Shown: positions 23,010 through 34,107 of the stretch, piece after piece
Layout of the letters: each line of letters opens with the position of its first letter
How positions within the stretch are numbered: position 1 is the stretch's first letter
The notes under the pieces: generated by a model
What the model was told of the DNA's origin: nothing
Databases searched by the model: none
Seen by the model: only the letters and a program-made list of their open reading frames with translations
Program-made: the position numbers and the translations under genes
Source of the DNA: Irpex lacteus
Lineage: Eukaryota; Basidiomycota; Agaricomycetes; Polyporales; Irpicaceae
Length of the DNA stretch: 64,000 nt
Assembly: GCA_001986395.2 (NCBI GenBank)
Contig: MQVO02000012.1
Span: forward strand, 1,054,001-1,118,000
Direction: 5' to 3'

Positions 23010-26000
23010 TTATGCAGCCGGACTCTTGAACTTCTTGTTCGGGTACCCAACAACAGCCCTGCTCATCCCTAGACGCCTTTTACCGCCCGAAGCCTGTTTG
23101 GAGGTGACATCTATGCCTAGCATAGGTGGGTGTGAATCTACCACAGTTATCGAAGGTTCTTTGGAAGCTAAGGTCGCAGACTTCACCTGCGACTGGTGCT
23201 TGATAGATGGTTGTCGACGAGGAATGGCTGAAGAAATACTGACAGTGGAAGCAGGCTTCTTCGCCACCGTTGATTCGACTCGCTTCTCGACGACCAGAGA
23301 TTGAGGTTTCGATTTGGGTCGAAGCCAGGAGGCCAAAGACTCGGATTCTGGCGGCCGTGACGTCGCAGTCTTCTTCCCTCCAAGGTCGGACTTGTTCTGA
23401 TTCTGAGTCCCCTTGCGCGAACTTGAGCTAGTACCCGCCGATTTTGCTGGTATTATCCGTGTAGGCTCAGAGGCGGGAGAGATACGGTTGGAGACTCTCC
23501 GAGACGGAGACATAGGTGCCGGTGTAGTAGGTTCGTTGACGACGATGGATTTGGCTGACATGAAGGATACCGTAGCTGCTCGAGGTGAGACTTAGTTAGC
23601 ATCCATTGAACAGCAGCAATGATGCAAATGCATCTTACCTGGGATATCAGTTGTAAGGAGCTGCTTGCCAGCCGTAACAGACTTGTGGGGTCGGACCCGT
23701 GCAAGTCCATCTTCCGAGGAAGGCTGATCCTGCGCTGAAGTGAAAGAGGAAAGAGGTGGCCAATCCAACGCTTTACCAAGCCTGCGTCTGGAGAGGATAC
23801 GTTAGCCATCACATCATAGCCACTTCCCAGCATTATACTCACAGTTCTGTTACTCGTCGAGCGACTTCCGTCTCGTCAGGTGCCGGACGACCAAGTACAG
23901 TAGAAAACAGAGACAAGGACTCAGGATCTATCATGGGCTGTTCTTGTGAAAACGTCTGTGGCGATACGCTCAGTATCTGAGGGAACGGGTGAGTTTTACG
24001 ACAGATGATACGTACCTGAGAATCCCCCGGACGCATAAGACATGTTATGAAGTCTGACTGCCCTGGCTTTACGGTCACGCCATTCCTCATTCGTTCTGCT
24101 GCATGCGTCAAGTAGAGTAGGCATTGTGCCCGGGTGCAGGCGACGTATAGTAGACGTCTGGTTATATCCACAACGCTTTATTAGTTGGCAGACAACTAAT
24201 TGAGAGACTACTACGCACCGCTCCTCCTCGATGTCTTCAGCACGCGTGCTTGGAAAGACGCCATTCTCCACTAGTGTGTGCGATCATGAGTATAAATCCA
24301 GTCCTGACTCCGACGAAAGCATTGCCGTACCAGCAGGAACAAAAACAACGGGCCACTCCAGGCCCTTTGCAGAATGGCAAGTCGCCAGAGTTACTTTCTG
24401 CAATAGTCACTTGGTTAAAGCTGAGCTTGTACAGAAATAGTCGTACGTACGTCTTTCTTCGTCTCGTCCTCTTTCGACTCGGCTGCTGTCTCGGTATCCG
24501 TCGATAGCATCGTCATCTGCAAGAACGCGCGAAGCGGCGTCATCCTAGGACTGCAATCAGCACCAAAACCATACCGTTAAAGTCATACTCATGTGCGCGT
24601 GGACGTACGGTTCTGTCGATGAGTCTACTTTGGCAGTAGGCGATTGGATCTCAGCAAATCCAAGATCATCAAGCTCTTCCTCGTCGAATTCATCATCCAC
24701 GACATCGCCCCAATCGTCGCCTTCATGTCCACGTGCTCCAGGTTCCGAAACCTCTGCATTGGCAACGTACGCGGCGAGGTCCTCCTCCATCTGACTCGCA
24801 AAGTTGATAAGCTCCTGGACGTTCTCCCACCGACTTTCCCAGTCCTGCTGAGTCTTCTTCAAGTATGCTTCGTACTCTATCAGGTCTATGAGTTCTCGGA
24901 TGAGCGTAGCGGGTGTTTCACACTGTGATAGTGTGTAAAAGGGATTAGAACGAGTCATTGGAGGTTGAAACGAAGGGACTGACGTCGTTTACAAGTCCAC
25001 GCAAGCGCCTGATAGCGGCGACGAACTGTACAGTCTTGCGTTTCAACGGAGGCTTGATATCAGGTATCTTCCCGTCATGTATGCGCTCGACTACTTCCAG
25101 CGGAGAAAGCTTCAGTCGTTCTGCTGTTGCCAGAATCTCTTTCACGGACTTGAGACGGGTGTGAGACACAAGTAGAACTCGAGCATGATAGAAGCACTAA
25201 CCTTGTCTCCGATACTCCTTGCTGGTACGTTGATTATTCTCGTGAACGCAGGGATGAAGCGGGGGTTATCGAGGACTTGGAGATATGCTAGAAGATCTTT
25301 GACCTGTACATCACGTTGATTAGCACCTACCCTGCTGATACTCTGTGTAGCATACTGACCTCAAGTCGCTCGAAGAATCGATGACCTCCCAATATCCTAC
25401 ACGGAATACCCTCCTTCTGCAATGCACTCTCGAATACACGCGACAACGCATTGAATCGTACTGAAGAGCGACGTTAGATACCTTTGGACGTTCCCAGAAC
25501 CAGACTTGGCTTACGAAGTAGCGCAAAGTCGTTGTACCCCACCATCCCACCAGTACTAGCAATCAACCGTTTGATCTCTATCGCAGTAGAGGTAGCTTCC
25601 TGTTCCGCGTTGCTGAACAGGCGTAAGGTCGGTTTAGGCCCGTTCGCATGACTCGTGAGCAAGGTCTTCTGAATCCGTGATTTGTCTGAACATATGCTAT
25701 ATGAATGGGCGTTGAGGGCATATAAGGAGATAATAGTCTGCATACCTTGGGAGATAACCTCGACGCTCGCAGCCAGGATTGAGCCTGTCGAACGGTAGTT
25801 CTGCTCGAGCAGAATCTGCTGAGTTGCCGCAAAATCTGTGTATGTGTATGCATAAGTTACACTCTGGTAAGATGGAACGGCTTGTTATCTCACCCCGTTG
25901 CATTTTAGCTAGATTCTGCACCTCTGCAGCGCGCCAACCATAAACTAGAAGACCAATATCAGCATCTTGCGAGCCGACGTTTGATGGTGTAGGGGACTCA

Positions 26001-27037
26001 CTAGACTGATCCGGGTCACCTACAATAGTCAAGCACCGGTTTGGAGATGCTATGTAACGCATTAGGTCATATTGCATGATATTTGTGTCCTGGCTGGCGA
26101 ACAATGTTTTAAAAAAGCTTATGACTGAGGGTGTCAATGAGCAACTCACAATTCGTCGACGAGGATGTGGTGGCACCAGCTAGCAACCTTACTGTTCTCT
26201 TTGAACAGTCTTACGCCATACACCAGGAGATCGTCAAAGTCAAGACTGTTGTTGTCCTCGAGAACTCCCTGGTAACTAGCATACACCCGAGCGACGACCT
26301 TGGGAATAATTTCGGCAGCAGTGTCGCCATCGAACATCGCATCGTCTATATCAGAGTCCTCCGGCGAACGCATGTGCTTCGCCTTTCCTTTGCCATTGGC
26401 AGACTTGGAGGAAGAACCGAAGCATTGGTCCATGAGGTCTTTGGGGGTAATGCCTTTGGCCTTCGCTTGTGATATACGCGACTGCACCGTCCCTTCCTTT
26501 AGCGTAACATCTCGGTTCTCGAGGGCAGCCTTGTAGGGTTTGAGAAGCTTGCTAATTATCTTCTTGCTGAAACTAGCGTTAGATGAAGCGCTAGCTGTGG
26601 ATCCTCGACATACCTCTCGTCGGCATCGCATACGGTAAAGTTTCCCTCCACCCCAACAAGTGACGCATATCTCCTGAGGTATCGAGCGCATAGCGAGTGG
26701 AAAGTGCCCATCTTAATCTGCGAGACCACCTCCTTCCCCAGCATCCTCCCCAATCTCTCGCGCATCTCGTTTGCGGCCTTGTTTGTGAAGGTGACAGCAC
26801 ATATCGAGGCAGGTTGGACTCCGTGGGCCGAGATTAGATGAACTATGCGAGACGTGAGTACGCGTGTCTTTCCGCTGCCGGGACCAGCTAGTATTTGTAA
26901 CGGGGTAAATGGTGGGTGCTGTACGGCTGTAGTCAATATAATGTCAGCATATATCCTTAAAACAATCCATACATAACGTTGCACTCACCACGAGACTGTG
27001 CTTCATTGAGCCCACGGAGATGTGCAGGTATGTTCAT
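23010..27037 (-). CDS. UvrD/Rep-family DNA helicase, Srs2-like
   Basis: Superfamily 1A 3'-5' DNA helicase. The Srs2 branch removes Rad51 filaments and acts in post-replication repair. The start at 27037 gives MNIPAHLRGLNEAQSR (Q-motif region). Walker A is LAGPGSGKTRVLTSRI, motif Ia AVTFTNKAANEMRERL, Walker B ILVDEFQDTN, motif III IVGDPDQSIYGWRAA, motif IV EQNYRST, motif V CHSAKGLEWPVVFVPA and motif VI LYVACTRAQ. An acidic insert (DDEFDEEELDDLGF) lies between domains. The C-terminal tail is long, basic and disordered (SASWLRPKSKPQ region to KKFKSPAA), as expected of Srs2-type proteins, which use the tail to bind Rad51 and PCNA. More than ten short introns. Two ACGCGT sites lie upstream. Confidence 0.9.
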
Positions 27038-27198
27038 TGCACGACCTGCTATCCCTGAGTAGAATTTACTATAGCAACGTGTCAGTAAAAGCATAGATTA
27101 TCTTACTCAAGTATAAGATAATACCGTTTCACTAAAGGAACTCACAGGGCAATGTTCATTCAATGTGGGCGGCGTGGCGGCGAGAGGAAGCGGCCGAT

Positions 27199-27260
27199 CA
27201 CGCGTCACGGTGCAGTGAGAAGTTAGAACGCCCAGGCCTAGAAACGTGATCGTGACGCGT
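27199..27260. promoter_or_regulatory. Pair of MCB-like boxes (ACGCGT) upstream of the helicase
   Basis: ACGCGT occurs at 27199-27204 and 27255-27260, 162 and 218 bp upstream of the helicase ATG. Each sits in similar sequence in opposite orientation (tcacgcgtcacg / cgtgacgcgtc). ACGCGT is the MluI cell-cycle box bound by MBF in yeasts, common upstream of G1/S replication and repair genes. The placement is suggestive but not proof. Confidence 0.5.
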
Positions 27261-28038
27261 CTGATAATTCCCACGGTCCTGATCGACTGTCACAGTCGGC
27301 GACTCGGAACTTGAACTTCTTCAAGTTGAATCTACATAAGTACATCACGAAAATAAACGGATTCAGAGCTAACTATATCATCGTTTAGCAGCCAGACCAT
27401 GGTATCGCAGTTATCAACTAACCAGAACTGGCCTTGATATTGGTTCCCTCGGGTGAGAATCGGGTGAAAATTCAGTGAACATGAGTGATGCATGCGTGAT
27501 AAGCTCTGCGATTGTGCCATGACGTGATAAAGGGTGCCAGACATTTTCAAGCAAGTCAATGCTTGCTTTGGGAAGGTCTGCATTGCCTGCACCTAGGCCC
27601 ATATCGTGTGCATCATTGCTCATTCAGGTATCAACAGGGGGTCTAAATATATTATATTTCTAATCTTAAGCAAGACATATAGCGAGGCGAGCTACTGCAA
27701 AAGCATACACCACCCAACCCGAAGTACTACGACGCATGGGAGATACAACGCGGGGCGCGTTGACCGAAGGCGAGGATGTTTGCCTGAGAGTGCGCATCGA
27801 TGACGGGAGGCGGAAGCAAAACATAGTGTCCGGACTCACCAGTTGACCGGCCTTGAGCACTTCAATGACTCTCTGTTCTATAGGATGCGTGTCGGTGAGA
27901 GCGTAAACAACACAATAGATACAAGAACACTCACCTACCTGCTTTGTTAGTCTGGGAACGTCTTAAGCATGCTGCGCGTGCATGCCGGCTAAGCTTTATA
28001 TTCACTGTTTCAATACGACGCAGCCCTAGCGGCCGCCG
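27261..28038. other. Intergenic
   Basis: About 780 bp. Only short open frames without splice logic or recognisable motifs are seen. It includes the 43-bp hairpin boundary at its right end. Confidence 0.4.
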
Positions 28039-28055
28039 CTAGGGCTGCGTCGTAT
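28013..28055. repeat. 43-bp perfect hairpin (21-bp arms, 1-nt spacer)
   Basis: The arm atacgacgcagccctagcggc is followed by one base and then its exact reverse complement. It is GC-rich and contains GGCCGCC at the centre. The right arm encodes the last codons and TAG of the secreted-protein gene on the minus strand; the left arm lies just after the stop. Transcribed RNA would fold into a very stable stem at the stop codon. Confidence 0.95.
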
Positions 28056-28582
28056 CCGGGGCATAGCCCGCGCAGTCGTAGTACCCTGCAGTGTTGGTAA
28101 GATGATAATAGGAAGCAAGCTTACTCGAACACACTGAGTTAAGCCAAGGCATATTAGGAACAGGCCTACCGCCAGCGATATAAGTATAAAAGATGTACAA
28201 ACATAGAACGCGACACCACACGGCTACTCACGAGCATAGTTAACAGGGACAGCCGCCGGACACCGAAGCTGTTGACAATACAAAGAGTAAGTAGCGCATA
28301 TAGTCATGGTACCACAGAGAAAACTCACCATCACGTCGCATGAAAATCCCAACTCAGTGTGAACACGGAAACCCCCATGTGTATCTGCTCTCATAAACCG
28401 ATTGGCCTCCTCTTCCTGCTGCAGGTCTCAGAGCGGTCATCTTCGCAGTCTGCGTCGTTATTGCACGGCCGGTAGTACAAGTCTTGCGGCGAGGATGGAG
28501 AGTGCGAGCACCGGTCAATAACGTCGAGCGCGAGCGTGGAGGCGGAGAGTAAATGGAGCAGATAGTGGTGGGTCGAAAACAA
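28039..28582 (-). CDS. Small secreted cysteine-rich protein (effector-like)
   Basis: Starts at ATG 28582 with a hydrophobic leader (MFSTHHYLLHLLSASTLAL) followed by DVIDRCSHSPSSPQDLYY and CNNDADCEDDRSETC. Later exons supply LGFSCDVM, LRCPAAVPVNYA, then NMPWLNSVC and YYDCAGYAPDTTQP with a TAG at 28039. If these join as the splice signals suggest, the mature protein is roughly 100 residues with eight cysteines, an even number consistent with disulfide bonding. The junction after the first exon is not settled: the first frame runs to a stop after SRKRRPIGL, so an intron with a weak acceptor is needed. The stop codon lies inside the 43-bp hairpin. No family recognised. Confidence 0.55.
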
Positions 28583-29707
28583 AGAGGACGTGAGCAGACT
28601 TGGAGGACGACGAGACTTATATATGTGCCCACAAAAACAAGGTTTTGAGCGCTACATTTGCAGCATGTGACCGTGATTTCATGGCGCGGGCGCGTAGCTC
28701 TCGCGACCTTTGCTCCTATACGTGCAGCGCGTTGTGGTAAGAAGATTTAATATTGCGCGATACCTGACCAAGAGTCGTCGACTAGTTCCAGTTGTGTAGC
28801 ATAATCACGCAACCGGTCAATATTCAATTTTTAGAGCGATCATGGTCGACGTCGCTTTGGTGGTGACCTTGGCCGTACAGAAATCCTCAACTTCACCACT
28901 GCTCGTGCTTACTGTGGCCGCCTCTGCGCAGGTACCTGTGGTATAAAAGTAGCCAAAGTATCACGATACCGTAGTTTCTAGCCTATCAGTACTCTTATAA
29001 TGAACTATGAAGCTTCAGCACCCTGACGCAGGTGTCCCGAAGCAAATATCCCTCAGTGGGCATATATATTTCTTCCTGTGAGGACAGCCCAGAGCATGTT
29101 CAAGCATCGCAGAACACAGTAATATATAGCATGCTAATTTACTTGGCACTGTGACCGGCGATGAGCAGGGTAAGGAACTGTGACCAGCCGTGATCAACCG
29201 CGGAAATCAAACGCCACAATGGCGGGCGTTTAGCAACCGAGCAAACGCTTGCCACGCCAGGTCTAGCTAGCTCTCATTTTGATTATTTTCGTGATGCTAT
29301 TCTTACTATGTGACAGCTCCCATTGCAGCTTCAAGTTTGATTACTCTCATACATAGTTCTGTTGGTCAAGATGCATGAAAGTCAACAGGAAACATAAGGG
29401 AGTCAAGCACCATATACTCGCGTGAAACCACGACGGGCGCGGCAACTGTACACCTTGAACTTGAAACTCGTAAGCTGCCAGTATTAGTAGCACGATTCTC
29501 TTATAATCACTGATGTGTTCTGAAAATACTAGTAGTAGATTATGGGACACATATCGTGGTTTACATAACGAATCCTGCAGAGAACGAAAACGTCGAACCT
29601 ATTGTACAAACATCCGTGCGAGTCGTGGAATATCGTATCGAATATCGTCGTATCATATCTTTATCCTCGTCCCATGGGGTAGCGTTCGGATGCAATTGAC
29701 AGAGAAT
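28583..29707. other. Intergenic
   Basis: About 1.1 kb between the secreted-protein start and the sugar transporter stop. It is moderately AT-rich with no convincing open frame on either strand. Confidence 0.5.
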
Positions 29708-32406
29708 TTAGGCCTTGTCACCCTTGTAGCTGTCCGCTTCGTACTTCTCCGTAGGAGACTGACGATGATCGTCATAGGCGGAGAGGCCAATCCTGTCACT
29801 GATCTCTGCTTGTCTACGAAGGTCGGCAGCGGCAAGACCTTGTGCACCGAAGGCTTCGTCCATCTCTTCGAGAGAGAGTCCCTTTGTCTCAGGCACCTAC
29901 AAAGGACAATAAAAGTGAGAATTTTGCCCTGTACATTCTGTCAAGGTTGATACGCACAAAGAAGAGGATGAACAGTCCTCCGAGGAAGGAGAAGGCCTGA
30001 TAGAGTTGTTAGAGTTGCGCACAAGCAAATACTAGACATATGAACTTACTCCGAAGAACACAAAGGTACCGAATCTGAGATGTTGCATCATCGTTGGTGT
30101 AACCTTAAGATAAACGTCAGTGTTATGCGGTCACCATACTCAAAAGATCACCCACTTGACCAACTATGAAGTTGTTCATCTGTAATGGTTGAGTGAGCAC
30201 AATCACATATGATTTCCAGATACGAGGAAGCGCACCCAGTTAGACGAAGCACCAATGGAGATTCCCTTGCCACGGACACTCAGCGGCCAGATCTCAGCAA
30301 CAACAATCCAGCTACAAGGACCCCAGCTGTAGCCGAAGGCCATGGCAAAGATCCACACAAATGCACAGGCCACCCATCCAGCAGCTAACACGACATTAGT
30401 GAGAGATATTGGCTACATGTACCTATATAATTACCTGAATGACTACACAAATGCCGTTAGTTATATGTTCTGCAACGAATGATCAATGAGATGCTCACTC
30501 CGGCCAAGAATCTTCGTAAAGACCCGACAAGATGGCAACAATGATGTGGCAACTACGGTGATGGATTTTTTGTTAGCATGATAATGAACACTGTTCGTCT
30601 GAGAAAACTTACGCGGCCATGATAAATGCACCGGACACAAGAATGGGTTTTCTTCCCGCGTTATCGACCCAAATAACGGCCGGGATCGTGGCGAGGAACA
30701 TGCTGTGCAAAATAATACGAGTCTGAGAATGGAATGAACGCCATTATATACTGAGATGCTTCACTTACACAATACCGACAACTCCAGTCGCCAACAAAGA
30801 TACAGAATTTCCGCTGAGGCCGAGGTTTTGGAAGATGGTAGGTGCGTAATATAGAATCGCATTGACCTACATATCAATAGTTAGCCAGTCCGTCGCCAAT
30901 ATGCACTATGGTAGTACTCACTCCCGTCCATTGTTGGAAGAACATCGTCAAGGTAGCAACAGCAGTGCGTACGAGGAGGGCTAAGATAAGTTAGCAGTGA
31001 TACTAAGGGGTGTTTTGCGAAGGAAGCACTTACTACGGGTAGTCAATAAACTCATGTAATCATAAAGACCAAGCTTGAATGAGGAGGCGAAAGAGCCGTC
31101 TTGGAATTGAGGATACTTCATGGCCGCAGTCTCCTTCTCGAAGAGATACTGTGCCCTGATTTCACTTCACACCTAAGTTAGTACCAGCGAATACTTCATG
31201 GGAAATGACGCTTACAGGAACTCGATTTGGACAACATCAGAGTCGGGTGGCATGTTGCGTGCCCTACTCAGTACCGCGAGAGCTTCGTCATCACGGCCTT
31301 TGTTGACGAGCCATCTACAAGAAACAATTATTGACAGCACCGTTTTCTAGAAGAGACTGGCTTACCTCGGGGAGAAAGGCATGAATAAGATTCCAACGCC
31401 CAGGATGATAGCAGGTACAAGTTGCAAGGCAATAGGCACCCTCCATGCTGCCTCATGTTGGGTAGAGCCAGTGCCTCCAATGTAGTTAGTTCCGTAGTCG
31501 ATCCAGAATGAGATCATAATTCCGAAAGTAATGGCGAGTTGCTGAAGGGCCACCAGACTGCCTCGAACTTCCGGCGGTGCGAGCTCAGCGCTGCAACAAG
31601 GTCAGTTCAGAAATACTAGACTGACAGAATATAGCGACTCACTTGTATAGAGGTACAGCCATACTGAGAGAACCAACACCCAGACCAGTAACAAATCGAC
31701 CTGAATTAGGGTTCAAGTTTAGTCGCCTGAAAGAAGATCAAGTCCGAGATAAGGCTGCATCAAACTTACCTCCATAAATCGATGAGGGATGGAATGCGGC
31801 CGTTTGAACGATGACACCGATGCAGAAGATACAGACAGCTGCAAAGGCGTTCAAGTTAGTAGCTGTAGTAACAATGGAGGTGCTGATCGACTGTACGTAC
31901 CCAGAACAATGGTGTATTTCCTCGAAAGCTTGTCGGCGAGATACCCAGTTATGAGTACACCGACCCATGCACCCAGCTCCAGAATGGAGACCAGCCACCC
32001 CTTCGTTCCAGAATCATTCACGGCGGAGGCCATGCGTTGATCAAAAGTATACATGTTGAGGACGCCTGAGAAGACACCTTGATTGTATCCTGCGAGATGG
32101 TGTCATTATGGTCAGCAAAACGCAAGGCAGCGGAGAAATCTCGGATTGAGATTGACCGTATAAACTACAGACTGGCATGAGTTTCACTGCATGAGACGTG
32201 TACGGAGGATATCTACTTACAGACCGCCAAGTGACGCGAAGACAGCGATCAAGAAGATGCGACCATTCTGAACCAGGCCTTTCTGCACGATATTCCTCGT
32301 GAGTGGACTTTCAATTGTAGAGGGCGGTCGTTCGGCTTACCCATCCGGATTGTCCTTGAAGGGCTTTACGACGGCTTGAGCCTTGGACTGCGACACCTCC
32401 AGCCAT
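29708..32406 (-). CDS. MFS sugar transporter (sugar porter family)
   Basis: Plasma-membrane monosaccharide transporter with 12 predicted helices. The start at 32406 gives [18 protein letters not shown]. The first helix runs into [14 protein letters not shown], built across an 8-nt micro-exon (32157-32164). Family signatures include [105 protein letters not shown] and the C-terminal [17 protein letters not shown]. The tail is hydrophilic and ends [11 protein letters not shown]. Around a dozen short introns. Substrate cannot be told from sequence. No break seen. Confidence 0.92.
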
Positions 32407-34107
32407 ATTGAACTTCGTGGGGGAGCAGGGAGCAACAAAGACTCCCCACGTCCACCTCGAGCTTTATATAAGAGTCAGACGATAGAATAGCGTCCTGTTC
32501 GGTGACGGCAAGCAGGCCTAAAGATATCAGAATGTTCTCATGAAACCCAGGCACGCAAAGCGCTCCACAGCACGCAAAGAAGACCCCATGGGCACTATCG
32601 CAAACGCGGGGAACCAGTGAGGAGATCCTGAGCATTTACAAATGCTTAGATCAGATCGGAGAGGTGATCAGAATTGAGACGACATGGATGCATTTTGACT
32701 ATGGTTTGATGTCTTTTGATGTGCACTCCCAGTCCCGCGGCAGAGAAGATAGTCTATGTCAACCTATGCTGACTTCGCAATTCAAGTTCACTATGATTAA
32801 CGTCATCAAAAGTAGTTATGAGAAGCTTGTACAGTGTGAGAGCCTTAAACACTTACTTTACTCTAGCGTTCTTGCTCCCAACAAGTACGCTGTGCGAGTG
32901 CTTGCTCCTTCCGGTCGTACGGCGATCGGGATTTCCAGCGGTTAATTCCTTAGACCCGACGCTGTAAAACACTGAAGCGAGTTGTTGCAGACTTGAAAGC
33001 TTGGCCTCTGAAGCCCGCTCGGGGAATTGCAACATTGTTGGTGGCGAGGCCACCGCTACAGAATGAAATATGGTGTTATTATCTCCATCTTGCTCTAGGC
33101 GAAGATCAATGTAGAGTGCATACCGTGGTAAGAGCTCAAACGTTTCTGAATCCATCGGCGAAATTGCTCCCGTCAGTGAACCATCTACACAATGACGAAG
33201 GCGACAGTGGGAGTCAGCTGTCGTGCACGATGGTCTTGGATCGGGCCGGGATAGTACGGGAGTGCCGCCTCCGGACCATCTGTGTTTGCCACGAGGCGGG
33301 CTCAACCTATCTTCCGTTCTGCGATTGCAAGCTCCAGCCAAGAGTTCAACGAAACAAGTTGGAAGAAGGCATGGTATGGAGGGTGCATTCAAATTGTTTC
33401 AGAATGGTTGTACAGCCCATGTCCGGTAAAGGTGGCCGGTCGTGATTAGCCATGGAATACTGACCAGGTGAAGAACATCCAAGGAGCCTGCATCGTCCTT
33501 GCTTTTAAGGGGGAAGGGATTGGTCACTCTTACGCAACGCTAACGTTAGTGGATTGTGTCCATAATAGCTTCGTTGACAGCTTGTTGGTCGAAGAAGTCC
33601 ACAGATGTCGAGGGAAGATCAAGAACGAATTGGCTCGGGATCATCGTTCCTTGAGTCAAATTCACCTCGGTCGCGGCTGCACTTGTGCTGAGACACGGAG
33701 AATCCTATAACGCCGTCAGATACATCGCATATTGTTATGGGCCATGAGGTTCACCCTTCAAAAGTGCCGCTATTGGATGGAATTGCATAGGTGTTACTTC
33801 AAGTTGAATAATCACTCGTGGTAGGATATCGTGGTCTAGAAGGGCTAGTGCTTAGCCTGCGAACAAACATGAATCATTATAAAACTCACCGTCTTTACGA
33901 TCAACGGGTGCCCAACATTCACGATCACAAGCTGCACAAGCAGAATAACACAATAGATTACGAGCTTGCTTGCCAAATCGTACAACACATCGATAAAGTA
34001 CATAAATTCTACCCTCGTCCGGGGAGGTTAGCTACTTACCAAAGTACAGCGGCTGTCTAGTCGCTATGACCGAGCCCGAATGCATTTGCAAAGTTCTACC
34101 GCGAGGC
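32407..34107. other. Intergenic, sugar transporter promoter and unassigned sequence
   Basis: About 1.7 kb. Opposed open frames at 32853-33392 (-) and 32993-33445 (+) overlap each other and show no domain, signal or splice logic. I regard them as chance. The stretch near 33460-33710 has no clear gene either. Confidence 0.4.

Noticed and set aside
32853..33445. Two overlapping opposite frames of 179 and 150 codons
   Set aside because: No signal, domain, repeat or splice pattern. They cannot both be real and nothing favours either.
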